Part shown: one piece after another, positions 1-8,720 of the stretch
Position numbering within the stretch: position 1 is the first letter of the stretch
Layout of the letters: each line of letters starts with the position of its first letter
NCBI RefSeq assembly: GCF_002954455.1
Contig: NZ_MSCC01000001.1
Coordinates: forward strand, 1,084,728-1,127,828
Direction: 5' to 3'
DNA length: 43,101 nt
From: Photobacterium aquimaris
Lineage (GTDB): Bacteria; Pseudomonadota; Gammaproteobacteria; Enterobacterales; Vibrionaceae
Translations under genes and position numbers: made by a program
The notes under the pieces: model-generated
What the model was told of the DNA's origin: nothing
Database searches by the model: none
What the model saw: only the letters and a program-made list of their open reading frames with translations

Positions 1-20
1 AGTAATTACCAAGCCTCAAT

Positions 21-64
21 CCCGTCATTCCCTACAGTGAATGCCCGCGAGGGCGATAGGGAAT
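21..64. repeat. REP-like nested palindrome
   Basis: An imperfect palindrome with outer arms ATTCCCTA (27-34) and TAGGGAAT (57-64) and an inner stem GCCC/GGGC around a GCGA loop. It is more GC-rich than its surroundings and intergenic, like REP-type elements of gammaproteobacteria. No second copy was noticed in this window, so membership in a repeat family is inferred. Confidence 0.45.
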
Positions 65-229
65 CTATTGTCCACGCGTTGTGAAGTTAAGTAATGCGAC
101 ACAGTGCACGACTATAACTATTAATGGTTGTTGGATGTTTACCTTGCAGAACCTGATGAGTAATATATTAGTAATAGCTTATCGTTAAATTATTGATAAT
201 TTGCGATATTTCAAATAAAAGGAGTTTAT

Positions 230-493
230 ATGGAATCGAAACAAGCTGAGTTATTGGCTTTGCTAACTCAACAGTACCGTGAATATTGTGCAATACCATT
301 AGATGAAATACAGCAAAAACGCGACAAGAAATCATTTATTAATGGGCTTATGGCAGCGTCTCGAGTTGTTGGTGTTAGTTATGAGCAGCTCAATGAAATT
401 GTTGGCGCTAATGCTGAATCGAGAGGTGTAAATCTTGACGACAAAATTGAGATCCCGACTTATATTCTCCATCAAATTGTAATTGGGCCATAG
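230..493 (+). CDS. Small orphan protein (87 aa)
   Basis: I do not recognise this protein. The ATG is preceded by a strong AGGAG Shine-Dalgarno at good spacing, which supports a real gene. The product is soluble, has no signal peptide or membrane segment and looks largely helical, with a charged patch (residues about 26-34) followed by a hydrophobic helix around FINGLMAASRVVGVSY. It stands alone, with non-coding sequence on both sides and an L,D-transpeptidase gene 284 bp downstream. No function can be assigned. Confidence 0.65.
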   Translation: MESKQAELLALLTQQYREYCAIPLDEIQQKRDKKSFINGLMAASRVVGVSYEQLNEIVGANAESRGVNLDDKIEIPTYILHQIVIGP

Positions 494-777
494 CAAGAAT
501 CATCACAGGGCTATATAAAGATTCTTTTAGTGGTGTTTTTAGACTCAAATCAGCACTAAATAGGCCACCAATTGCGCGTTATTTAGTATCAAAATGGCAA
601 TTTATAGCCTCCGTTATACGCTTTTTCTTGAAATATTTAGCTATCAATATTCTGCATCTATTTCTTTTTAATATAAATTATGCCAACTCTTCATTCTTGA
701 AATCTTTGTCACTTTTAATGGTGAATGATTTTAACGCTAAAAAAGCATATTCTTCCTTTTTTAGTTAAGGAACGTTG
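494..777. other. Intergenic, upstream of the first L,D-transpeptidase
   Basis: This is an AT-rich gap with no convincing ORF on either strand. It must hold the promoter of the downstream gene; the only clear signal is the AAGGA ribosome-binding site at 767-771. Confidence 0.5.
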
Positions 778-2487
778 ATGAAATTTAATTGCAAAAAAAT
801 AACGACATTGATTCGTTCGGTAATAACCGTGTCAGCATTGTTAGCCTGTGGTTCGGCTTTGGCGGCTGATAATGTGGCGAGCAATAAGCTAGATTGGCAG
901 GTCTTAGATGGTGCTACAGTAAATAGCACTGCGTCTTTGTGTGCCAATTCAACTGTAAAAGTGTGCAACGGTGATATTCTAAATGCGCTGTATGCCGAAA
1001 ATAACTATATGCCATATTGGTTTAACCCAGTGCTTGTCAATGCGATTATGCCGCAATTACAAGCGTTGGCAGATTCCAAAACACTCCCTGGTATGACGCA
1101 ACGTCTAAAAGAGTTGAAGCAACTACAAGCATTGCCAGATGAGCGTGGGTTTGATCTGCTATTAACTGATACCTATTTGATTTACGCCGATTACGTGCAT
1201 CAATTAATGCAAGATCCTCGACCATTATACAATTCACAGCCTGTGACATTGACGCCGTTGACATTGAAAATGGCGCAGAATTATTTCCCATTAACGGTTC
1301 AAAAGATCAACTCTCTTATTCCTTCTTCGCTGTTTGTGCCAACAATGGATGTTATTAGCCACTTATTATCGCTACCGGCTAACCCGCTTGATTCGAGTAA
1401 CGTTCACTTTGATGGCGTAGTTCACCTCGGAGATACCATTCCTTATGGCGCTAAAGTGGCGACTGTGCTTTGGAATTTGGGCTATTTAACTCAGCCTCAA
1501 TACCAACAAATTACTGCTCAAAAAACGATTACTAATACCGGAGTGATGAGCCAGGCAATAAAAAGCTTTCAAAGCAATTATGGTTTGAAGATAGACGGTA
1601 TTATTGGGTCAGATGTTGTTAGTCAATTAATACGCCCTTATTCTAGTTTGGCACGTATTACAGCATTGAACTTACAACGTGAGCGTTTTGCGCAATTGCA
1701 GGGAAATGGTCCACAAATTATTGTTAATATTCCTGATTTCAAAATGACGCTATATGACAATAAAAAATCCGTATTTGAATCGAAAATTATCGATGGTATG
1801 CCAAAACGGCCAACCAATTTGTTTCAGTCATACATTAATACGGTTGTGATTAACCCTTATTGGTATGTACCTGAAACGATTAAAGTTCAGAATATTATTC
1901 CAGCGGCTAAAGCTAATCCTAACTTTTTAAAGAATAGCCATATTGATGTGATTAATAGCTGGACAGATCATTCTGTTGTGCCACCAGAATCAATTGACTG
2001 GGCAACGGTAAATCCAAAGACATTTACCCATCAATTTCGTCAAGATACAGGTCCTGAAAATGCGTTAGGACGGGTGGCATTCTTGATGCCTGATTCGTTC
2101 TCTGTTTATATGCATGACGAGGAGCAATCAGAGTATCCATTGTTTAACCGCTACCACCGTGATTTAAGTTCTGGTTGTATGCGTGTTCAACACCCACGTC
2201 AGATGGCAACATTGATATTGTCTTATCAAAATATGCCGAATTTGCCATCGGTTGACGATATGATTAATACCAATAACCACCGTGAGATTGGCTTGAACAC
2301 GCGTGTTAATGTTGATGTGGCTTACTTAACTGCTTGGGTAACACCCGATGGTCAGTTAGAGGTGCGCCATGATATTTACGGTTATGATAATCCGCGAGCT
2401 CAACCGATTCAGAATCAATTTATTTCGATTCCAAACTACCGAACGAATCAACGTATTAAATTGGCATTGAATGGTCAAAGTAGCTGA
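778..2487 (+). CDS. L,D-transpeptidase, YcbB/LdtD-like (copy 1)
   Basis: Periplasmic peptidoglycan cross-linking enzyme of the YkuD family that would form 3-3 (mDAP-mDAP) links. The start is ATG 778, six bases after AAGGA, rather than the in-frame TTG at 775. It opens with a Sec signal peptide ending near SALA-A (about residue 30). A peptidoglycan-binding repeat follows at about 255-287 (the IDGIIG stretch), then a YkuD domain at about 315-480. The catalytic motif is SSGCMRV with Cys467, and the conserved histidine lies in YMHD (about 446). Two cysteines near residues 55 and 63 recur in the second copy and may form a disulfide. Length (569 aa) is a little below E. coli LdtD (615). A full-length paralog lies at 37657-39435. 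The exact paralog type within the LdtD-like group is not settled. Confidence 0.9.
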   Translation: MKFNCKKITTLIRSVITVSALLACGSALAADNVASNKLDWQVLDGATVNSTASLCANSTVKVCNGDILNALYAENNYMPYWFNPVLVNAIMPQLQALADSKTLPGMTQRLKELKQLQALPDERGFDLLLTDTYLIYADYVHQLMQDPRPLYNSQPVTLTPLTLKMAQNYFPLTVQKINSLIPSSLFVPTMDVISHLLSLPANPLDSSNVHFDGVVHLGDTIPYGAKVATVLWNLGYLTQPQYQQITAQKTITNTGVMSQAIKSFQSNYGLKIDGIIGSDVVSQLIRPYSSLARITALNLQRERFAQLQGNGPQIIVNIPDFKMTLYDNKKSVFESKIIDGMPKRPTNLFQSYINTVVINPYWYVPETIKVQNIIPAAKANPNFLKNSHIDVINSWTDHSVVPPESIDWATVNPKTFTHQFRQDTGPENALGRVAFLMPDSFSVYMHDEEQSEYPLFNRYHRDLSSGCMRVQHPRQMATLILSYQNMPNLPSVDDMINTNNHREIGLNTRVNVDVAYLTAWVTPDGQLEVRHDIYGYDNPRAQPIQNQFISIPNYRTNQRIKLALNGQSS

Positions 2488-2535
2488 TTTAGAAAATACA
2501 CATTGCTGATTCGCTTAACCAAACAAAAAAGAAAA

Positions 2536-2583
2536 ATAGGACAGCCATAAATTATAACCTTGAACAAGGTATGGCTGTCCTAT
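2536..2583. repeat. Long perfect hairpin, copy A of a two-copy element
   Basis: Perfect 14-bp inverted repeat: ATAGGACAGCCATA (2536-2549) and TATGGCTGTCCTAT (2570-2583), with an inner ACCTT/AAGGT pair. A T-rich tract follows only when read on the minus strand, so it is not a canonical terminator for the upstream + strand gene, although it could still stop transcription in a Rho-independent-like way. A diverged relative occurs at 3158-3225. Confidence 0.7.
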
Positions 2584-2733
2584 CTCTTATCTCTTAACCT
2601 CTCACCTCTTGATTTTTTTGGCTGTCTTACATTTATCTATGTTTTCTTTTTATTTTTTTTCATGTTTTTGTGATGTCTATCGAGTATGAAATATAAACAA
2701 TTTCTAAGTTAAGGTGTTTTTTATATTGTAAAA

Positions 2734-3147
2734 ATGCATCTAGAGAATTTGTTAGAGATAATTAAAAGCAGAGGATATATGGATATTATTACAGCGTTTA
2801 AAAATGTTGAAGCATTAGCGAATGGCGTCGATCCAATAACTGGTGAAACATTGCCACAATACTCACCATATAATGACCCTGAGATTGTTCGTTCATTATT
2901 TATGATAATGGCATTAGTTAAAATGCCTGAAAAAGGAAAAATTTCAATTGAAAAAAAACAAAAGCTAAATATTGCTAAAGGACTACCTCAAAATGCGGGA
3001 TTAGCTTGGACTAATGATGAAAGACAAGAATTAATTGCTGCTTTTAATAATGGTGCGTTAATTAATGAGCTCTCAGAGATGCATGGACGAACAAAAGGAG
3101 CAATTACATCTGAATTAAAGAAGCAAGGCTTGATAGAGGATGTGTAA
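2734..3147 (+). CDS. Orphan protein with C-terminal Myb/SANT-like HTH
   Basis: A 137-residue protein in two parts. The N-terminal half carries a conserved-looking stretch, LANGVDPITGETLP followed by SPYN (about residues 29-48). The C-terminal part (about 90-135) has the pattern W-T-x-D-E-R-x-E-L...F..G....L....GRT..AI..EL...GL, typical of homeodomain-like/SANT HTH segments, so DNA binding is likely. ATG 2734 has no visible ribosome-binding site; ATG 2779, just after AGAGGA, is an alternative start that would drop 15 residues. The gene stands alone between two related hairpins, which may point to mobility or a shared regulatory element. Target and function are unknown. Confidence 0.7.
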   Translation: MHLENLLEIIKSRGYMDIITAFKNVEALANGVDPITGETLPQYSPYNDPEIVRSLFMIMALVKMPEKGKISIEKKQKLNIAKGLPQNAGLAWTNDERQELIAAFNNGALINELSEMHGRTKGAITSELKKQGLIEDV

Positions 3148-3157
3148 ATAGACATAG

Positions 3158-3225
3158 AAAACACAGGACACCCATAACTTATATTAGAACTATTGCGAGA
3201 AAGCTGAATGGCTGCCTTGTGTTTT
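3158..3225. repeat. Diverged hairpin, copy B, acting as terminator
   Basis: Arms AAAACACAGG (3158-3167) and CCTTGTGTTTT (3215-3225) pair with one bulge and CCAT/ATGG pairs further in. The left side shares the pattern AGGACA-CCATAA-TTATA with the hairpin at 2536-2583, and the right side shares ATGGCTG. It ends in TTTTATTT on the + strand, so it can terminate the HTH gene. Confidence 0.55.
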
Positions 3226-3233
3226 ATTTCGCG

Positions 3234-4121
3234 TTATTTTTTGATTATTTTCATCTCTAATTGTTGCTGTAAAAAATTAATAAAGCAGCGGGTTTTTGCC
3301 GGTAATAATCGCGTTTCTGTGATGGCATAAATGGGTACTGCGGCACTTTTCCAATCGGGAAGTACATGAGTTAACTTACCTTGTTCTAATTCTTGAGCCA
3401 CAATCTCTTTCGGCATTAGAATTAGCCCCATATTTAATATCGCTAGCTGTTTGATCATTCCGATACTATTAACAAATAACTTGTTGGTTACTTTTATATC
3501 AGCGCAGCTATCTTGGTTATATAGCACCCAGTGGGCGGATTTTACAATACTAAAGCATTGATGATTAACTAAATCGTTAGGAGTTTGTGGTTCGCCGTAT
3601 TGGGCTAAGTAATTAGGGCTGGCATACACATAATGATGAAAGTGGGCAATTTTACGGGCAATTAAGCTTGAGTTTTCGCTTTCTCCAGCACGAATAGCAA
3701 CATCAAATGATTCTGATGTCATATCAACACGGCGAGAGCTTAAATCAAATTCTAATCGAATATCAGGGTAGCGCTGACTGAACTCTGGCAGTAAAGGCGC
3801 GATATAAATAGTCGCAAAATCAATCGGTGCAGAGATACGCACAGTTCCTGTTGGATGAGTTACTAGTTCACCTAATTGTTCATGGGCAAGTTTAGCTTCG
3901 TCTACAATACGACGACAGCGTTGATAATAAAGCTGGCCAGCTTCTGTTAGTTCTATTTTTCGCGTGGTGCGATGAAACAATCGTAGTCCAATTGCTTTTT
4001 CTAAGGCGCTAACTCTTCGCGATAGGGTTGAGTTAGGCACGCCAGTTACTTCAGCCGCCTGACGAAAACTCATCACTTTTGCTACTTCTACAAATAGTGC
4101 CATATCATCAAGTAATTTCAT
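3234..4121 (-). CDS. LysR-family transcriptional regulator
   Basis: A 295-residue LysR-type regulator of the CrgA/DmlR-like branch. An N-terminal winged HTH spans about residues 3-62 (RQAAEVTGVPNSTLSRRVSALE and LFHRTTR), and an effector-binding periplasmic-protein-like domain covers about 90-290. It is divergent from the NAD(P)-binding reductase gene starting at 4226, the classic arrangement in which a LysR protein controls both itself and its neighbour. The 104-bp gap contains a motif that reappears upstream of the EamA transporter, so the regulator may control both. The ligand cannot be read from the sequence. Confidence 0.9.
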   Translation of the reverse strand: MKLLDDMALFVEVAKVMSFRQAAEVTGVPNSTLSRRVSALEKAIGLRLFHRTTRKIELTEAGQLYYQRCRRIVDEAKLAHEQLGELVTHPTGTVRISAPIDFATIYIAPLLPEFSQRYPDIRLEFDLSSRRVDMTSESFDVAIRAGESENSSLIARKIAHFHHYVYASPNYLAQYGEPQTPNDLVNHQCFSIVKSAHWVLYNQDSCADIKVTNKLFVNSIGMIKQLAILNMGLILMPKEIVAQELEQGKLTHVLPDWKSAAVPIYAITETRLLPAKTRCFINFLQQQLEMKIIKK

Positions 4122-4169
4122 TATTATCCCATTTATGAACCAATCATTTCCATTTTATAGTATTTAAGT

Positions 4170-4190
4170 CATTAGTGGAATTGTATAACA
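4170..4190 (+). promoter_or_regulatory. Candidate operator/promoter motif, copy 1
   Basis: The stretch containing ATTAGTGGAATTGTATAA matches 19 of 21 positions with 6251-6271 upstream of the EamA transporter gene. The TATAAC at its end could also be the -10 element of the reductase promoter. Confidence 0.45.
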
Positions 4191-4225
4191 TGGCTTTATT
4201 AAATGAAGACGGAAAAGAGATGATT

Positions 4226-5131
4226 ATGCAAACTCAAAAGAAGAAAGTACTTGTTGTCGGTGCGACTGGTTTTTTAGGTCGTAAAATTTTACGTAAGTTA
4301 ATGCAGTACCCACATATTGATATTAAGGCGATGTCACGTAAAGGTGCACCAAGTGATAATGAGTTTGCAGCGCTAGAGTGGGTTAAGGCCGATATGCTAG
4401 ATGCTGAGTCTTTAGATTTGGCTATGCAGAATGTTGATATTGTAATTAGCTCTGCTAATGGATATATGAAAGAAAGTCTTGATGCTGATTTTCAAGGAAA
4501 TAAAAATCTAGCTGAGGCTGCGGCAAGAGCAAACGTCGAGCGGTTTGTGTTCTTAAGTATTGTTAACAGTGATGAGGCTGAAAGTGTGCCACATTTTCAC
4601 GCTAAGAAAGTGGCTGAGGATGTGATTAAGCGCACAGGGATCCCTTATGTTTTTGTTCGTGCTCCAGCATTTTTAGATCAAACATCAGACTATATTGCTG
4701 ATGGTTTTAAAGCTGGTCGTTTTTATGCTATCGGTGATACAACAACCAAGTGGTCATATATTTTGACTGATGATTTAGCCGATTATTTAGCACAAGCTGC
4801 GGCGTATGCTGGTGATGATATTAACAATCAATCGATTGATGTGGGTTGGCAAGATGGCGCAAAAAGCCAAGCTGAGTTAATACAAATGATCACAGAGGTC
4901 ACTGGTAAAAAACTATCAACGTGGACGATCCCTTGGTTTGTATTTTCGCTATTTGTACGTCCAATTAAACTTTTTAGTGAGTTGGGTTACGACATGTTGC
5001 AAATGTTCTTATTCTTTAAAAAAGGCCGTTTTGTTGCTGATATTTCTCAACATGAACGATTCTTTGGTCCAGCTCCAGTTGCGAAAGATGCAATTAAACG
5101 TTGGGCTAAGGCGAATCAGTTTATTAAATAA
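4226..5131 (+). CDS. NAD(P)-binding SDR/NmrA-like oxidoreductase
   Basis: Atypical short-chain dehydrogenase with an NmrA-like Rossmann fold, probably cytoplasmic. The dinucleotide-binding motif GATGFLG sits close to the N-terminus right after the first beta strand (KKVLVVGATG). I chose ATG 4226 because GGAAAAGAG at 4211-4219 gives correct spacing; a longer GTG start at 4175 would run through the promoter motif. That gives 301 residues. A hydrophobic segment near the C-terminus (WFVFSLFVRPIKLF) could lie against the membrane. It is divergent from a LysR regulator, which probably controls it. The substrate is unknown; similar proteins reduce quinones or sugar-nucleotide-like compounds or act as redox sensors. 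Confidence 0.85.
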   Translation: MQTQKKKVLVVGATGFLGRKILRKLMQYPHIDIKAMSRKGAPSDNEFAALEWVKADMLDAESLDLAMQNVDIVISSANGYMKESLDADFQGNKNLAEAAARANVERFVFLSIVNSDEAESVPHFHAKKVAEDVIKRTGIPYVFVRAPAFLDQTSDYIADGFKAGRFYAIGDTTTKWSYILTDDLADYLAQAAAYAGDDINNQSIDVGWQDGAKSQAELIQMITEVTGKKLSTWTIPWFVFSLFVRPIKLFSELGYDMLQMFLFFKKGRFVADISQHERFFGPAPVAKDAIKRWAKANQFIK

Positions 5132-5217
5132 TGGTAAAAAGCCTCTAAGCACATAATATCGATAAGATTGGTCTTATAAAGTAGTATTTTGGCTGAGATA
5201 CAAGTGAATGGGTTTAA

Positions 5218-5239
5218 AAAGGGCTGTGTGATAGCCCTT
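5218..5239 (-). terminator. Rho-independent terminator of the EamA gene
   Basis: Stem AAAGGGCT/AGCCCTTT; on the minus strand it is followed by a run of T, just past the EamA stop codon. It may also stop the convergent reductase transcript. Confidence 0.75.
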
Positions 5240-5255
5240 TAAAGAAGAGAAAGCT

Positions 5256-6200
5256 TTAACTCACTTGTTGGCGTTGTTTATTTTTTGTCAATAAATGGGG
5301 TAATAATTGCATAGTAGCAACAGAACCAACAATAACGATAATGCCGACGATTGATAATGTACTTAAGTGGTGTGATTTAATCATATCAGGCCACCATCCC
5401 ATTGTGACGACCAATGCTGTTGATATAAAGCTTATCACAGGTGCTACGGCAACAACTGCACTGACTTGAGCCGCAGGCCAAAATACTAACGCTTTTGCCA
5501 ATGCGCTATAGGCGATTAAGGTATTAAAAGCGCAAAAAAGAGCAATACTCCAATCAAACCCTGTTAATGTTGTTAAGCGAGTAAAATCAGTTAATGGTGT
5601 TAGTAAAACCATACCTACACCAAACACACACAGTAATACATTTGAGGTGGATAATTTAGCCAACAGTGATTTTTGTAGCAGGGTATAGCATGCCCAAGAG
5701 AGTGCTGAAAACTCAATAATACCAACCCCGATAAGGACTTTACTGCCAGTATTAATATGACCACTAATATTAGGGTGGAAGAAAAGAATAATGCCAATAG
5801 CCAAAGTGAATAAGCAAGAAAGCTGAATTGGAGTTAAGCGTTCTTTAAAAAATAATAAGCTACCAAAGGCAAGAAAAAAAGGGGCGACTTGAAAGTTGAG
5901 CTGAGCTTCTCCTGGTGATAAATATTTTAAAGTTAATACAAAAGTGACATAGTTAAGGGTTAAAAAAACACCTGCAAATAAAAGCTTAATGGTGTCTATT
6001 AATGTTATTTCTCGAAACTGACGTAACTTTTTAGCAGATAATTGAATTAAAAATATAATAATAAATGCAATGAAAAAACGGAACCAACTTAGTGATGTTG
6101 CATCAATGAATTGTTCCGAAAGTTTTAATGCAATGGGTAATATCCCCCAGAATAAAAGTGTAATACTACTGTACAGCAGGCCTAGTTTATTATTTTTCAT
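5256..6200 (-). CDS. EamA-family (DMT superfamily) transporter
   Basis: A 314-residue inner-membrane protein with about ten hydrophobic segments arranged as two EamA repeats, the normal size and architecture of drug/metabolite exporters of the RhaT/YdcZ/PecM kind. The first repeat begins at LLYSSITLLFWGILPIALKLS and the second at VGIIEFSALSWACYTLLQKS. Transported compound unknown. It is convergent with the reductase gene and shares an upstream motif with it, so the two may be co-controlled by the LysR regulator at 3234-4121 (inference). Confidence 0.88.
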   Translation of the reverse strand: MKNNKLGLLYSSITLLFWGILPIALKLSEQFIDATSLSWFRFFIAFIIIFLIQLSAKKLRQFREITLIDTIKLLFAGVFLTLNYVTFVLTLKYLSPGEAQLNFQVAPFFLAFGSLLFFKERLTPIQLSCLFTLAIGIILFFHPNISGHINTGSKVLIGVGIIEFSALSWACYTLLQKSLLAKLSTSNVLLCVFGVGMVLLTPLTDFTRLTTLTGFDWSIALFCAFNTLIAYSALAKALVFWPAAQVSAVVAVAPVISFISTALVVTMGWWPDMIKSHHLSTLSIVGIIVIVGSVATMQLLPHLLTKNKQRQQVS

Positions 6201-6250
6201 GATAATGATTCTTTAGATAATGATATAAATCACAACTAATATAATTGAAC

Positions 6251-6271
6251 CATTAGTTGAATTGTATGACA
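6251..6271 (+). promoter_or_regulatory. Candidate operator motif, copy 2
   Basis: Contains ATTAGTTGAATTGTATGA, nearly identical to 4170-4190. It lies 51 bp upstream of the EamA start but is oriented away from that gene, so it is more likely a protein-binding site than a promoter element. Confidence 0.45.
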
Positions 6272-6484
6272 AATATCAATTGCTAAGTTATTGAACGTAA
6301 ATCTATATTTATTCCATTGATTTATATATTCATAAATAGAGCCACATACCCATAAAATAATAACGGACTATTATGCGTCTATTGTTATAAATAGGCTTAG
6401 TATTGAGTATAATCGCGACAAAATTAAACCGTGTGCCTGTGTTAGTTCAACATGGTGTATATAAGCAGCATTTAAAGGGTGGTT

Positions 6485-6934
6485 ATGTCTAACAAATATG
6501 AGTCAATGGTTAATGATTATTGTGTGGTTGTAAGTGCAATTGAATCTTATGTAGCGTCTAACGTTGTTGATTTTGAGTATTGGGATGCTGAAGTCACTAA
6601 ATTTTTTATTGATACTGAATCTGCAAGCTATATGTATGATTATGTTGAAGCCGCTAATCTTTTTGGTGTTTCAGAATTGCAAATGCAACATTTTTTAATC
6701 GTACATTGCTGTTTAGGCGATTATTTAGATGGGCTTATTGGTGATAAAGATCCAGAGGCTTGGGATATGAAAGATCAACAGTTAGTCGTGGCTTACAGTG
6801 ATAGTTCAGAAGATGTCTTCCAGATCGCTGATATCTGCGACCTTATGGCTAAAACAGAAGCTGTAGGTTGGACTTTTGAGGATTTAGTGAAAGCGGAAAA
6901 AGAATTACAACAACAAGCCAAGCATTTAGCATAA
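6485..6934 (+). CDS. Acidic hypothetical protein (149 aa)
   Basis: Not recognised. The start is ATG 6485 (MSNKYESMVND), since AAAGGG at 6474-6479 is well placed for it, in preference to the GTG at 6479. The product is strongly acidic, soluble and predicted mostly helical, with no signal peptide and two adjacent cysteines (IVHCCLGDYLDG) in the middle. A clear terminator follows, so it is a monocistronic gene. It is probably a Vibrionaceae-restricted family; no role can be inferred from its neighbours. Confidence 0.7.
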   Translation: MSNKYESMVNDYCVVVSAIESYVASNVVDFEYWDAEVTKFFIDTESASYMYDYVEAANLFGVSELQMQHFLIVHCCLGDYLDGLIGDKDPEAWDMKDQQLVVAYSDSSEDVFQIADICDLMAKTEAVGWTFEDLVKAEKELQQQAKHLA

Positions 6935-6943
6935 CAATAATGA

Positions 6944-6975
6944 GATATGTGCCGTGATGTGGCACATATCTTTTT
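6944..6975 (+). terminator. Rho-independent terminator
   Basis: GATATGTGCC/GGCACATATC stem followed by TTTTT, directly after the acidic hypothetical gene. Confidence 0.88.
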
Positions 6976-6999
6976 ATGATTGAAATTAGTCAGCTTTAA

Positions 7000-8640
7000 T
7001 TAGCGATGGGCACTAATAGCAATTTCAATACTGCTGTATTCAGTTTTTTGGCCTAAAACCGTCAATAGGTTAGTGGTTTCAACTAAATGACGAAATCGTG
7101 GATGTTCAATATTAACAAAAAGTAATGTGATGTTGCGATGGGTCAGCTTTTGACTTAATACTTCAATTTTATCTACTGCGGTTAAATCCATATCACTGAT
7201 ACTACTGGCATCAATAATGATCAAATCCAGCAGTGGACGAGTATTGGCGAGTTGTAAAATACGCTCTTCAAAGTATGAAAAAGTCGTAAAATATAACGGT
7301 GCTGAAAAGTGAAGTACGGCAACATCTTCTTCAGTCGATAAATTATCTTCAGGGTTTAAACGTGAGCGGTGTCCCCAATGATCGCAGTGAGGCTCACGAA
7401 ATAATTCCTCACAGTTTGGACGAGTGATAATAAACACGCTGTGTAGCAATGATAATAACACTCCAAACATTACCCCAATATCTATTCTAAAAGTGACTAT
7501 CATTAATATGGTTGCGAGACACAGATAGAACTCTTGTCGATTCTGTTGGTAGATTCGCTTAATCTCAGTCCATTTGAAAATACTCAAGCCGACATACATT
7601 AAGATCCCCGCTAAGGTTGCTTTAGGTATTAAATGAAACACGTTTTGCGCATAGATCAACACTAAACAGATCACCGCAGCTGAAAATAAAGCCGCCCATT
7701 TTGAGTGCGCACCGCCTTGTTGAATTAACATGCTTCGTGGTGGGCTCGCATTTCCAGGAAAACCACCAATTAAACCCGATAACACCGAGCCCAAGCCGAT
7801 ACCAGCAAAGTCGCGGTTAAAGTTAGGCGTGGTATTACGATCTTTAATGGTATTAGATACCGCAGATGTTTGCACAATACAAATCATTGCGATCAATAAC
7901 GCTAATGGAAAAATCGTTAATGCTTGTTGCCATGGTAAGCCAACAATTGCCCAATGAAGCTCAAACCCAGCAGGATTAGATAAGGTTGGAATATGAATAT
8001 TATTGGCATTTAACCCTATTTCAATTGTAATACTAACGCCTAAAGCAACCAGTGCAGCAGGGAAGCGTTTATATTGACGACTAAACCAAAAGATAAAACC
8101 AAATACACCGCCACCAATTAAGGTAGTAATAATATTAAACTGTTCTATGTTCAGTATTAAATGATAAATAGCCGGGAACGGTGATGCAATATCATGTGGT
8201 AAGCCTAAAATTGCTGGCAGTTGACTCACAATAATATGAATTGATACGCCAGCTAAAAAACCTAATGTCACCGGATAAGACAGTAAATTAGCAACCCAAC
8301 CTAATTTAAATACATATACCGCGAGTAAAATGCCACCAACCAGTAATGCTAATAAAGCAGCAAGTGCCATATATTGTGCACTGAATAATGCAGCATAACC
8401 TGCAAGACTCACGGCAAAAATAGGTGCGATAGTAGAATCGGCACCACATGATAAATAACGATTGCTGCCAAAAAGGAAAAAACCAATACTGGATACAACA
8501 AAAACGTATAAACCGTAAATAACGGGAAATCCTGCTAAATGTGCTGTTGCCATTTGAGCAGGTAAGGCAATGGCAGCGACGGATAATCCAGCAAAAATAT
8601 CCTGACGCCATGCCATCACATTATGTACTTTAGTTTGCAT
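7000..8640 (-). CDS. SulP-family anion transporter with STAS domain
   Basis: A 546-residue inner-membrane permease of the SLC26/SulP family. Residues about 1-400 hold the transmembrane core, including the family-typical start (DIFAGLSVAAIALPAQMATA), FGLYVF-like helix 2 and the GGFPGNASPPRSM segment. Residues about 430-540 form the cytoplasmic STAS domain (VAVLHFSAPLYFTT, LIIIDASSISDMDLTAVDKIE). Family members move sulfate, bicarbonate, chloride or dicarboxylates; the ion here is not determinable. It lies 80 bp downstream of an MFS exporter in the same direction, so co-transcription is possible but not compelling. Confidence 0.92.
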   Translation of the reverse strand: MQTKVHNVMAWRQDIFAGLSVAAIALPAQMATAHLAGFPVIYGLYVFVVSSIGFFLFGSNRYLSCGADSTIAPIFAVSLAGYAALFSAQYMALAALLALLVGGILLAVYVFKLGWVANLLSYPVTLGFLAGVSIHIIVSQLPAILGLPHDIASPFPAIYHLILNIEQFNIITTLIGGGVFGFIFWFSRQYKRFPAALVALGVSITIEIGLNANNIHIPTLSNPAGFELHWAIVGLPWQQALTIFPLALLIAMICIVQTSAVSNTIKDRNTTPNFNRDFAGIGLGSVLSGLIGGFPGNASPPRSMLIQQGGAHSKWAALFSAAVICLVLIYAQNVFHLIPKATLAGILMYVGLSIFKWTEIKRIYQQNRQEFYLCLATILMIVTFRIDIGVMFGVLLSLLHSVFIITRPNCEELFREPHCDHWGHRSRLNPEDNLSTEEDVAVLHFSAPLYFTTFSYFEERILQLANTRPLLDLIIIDASSISDMDLTAVDKIEVLSQKLTHRNITLLFVNIEHPRFRHLVETTNLLTVLGQKTEYSSIEIAISAHR

Positions 8641-8720
8641 TTGATCGTTCGCTTAAAGATGACGCTATAAATTACGTGCATAATCGCATTCTTTATACGA
8701 ATATCAAAATATTAATACCG

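Noticed and set aside
4175..4225. GTG start for the reductase at 4175
   Set aside because: It would translate the promoter-like motif; GGAAAAGAG is correctly spaced for ATG 4226.
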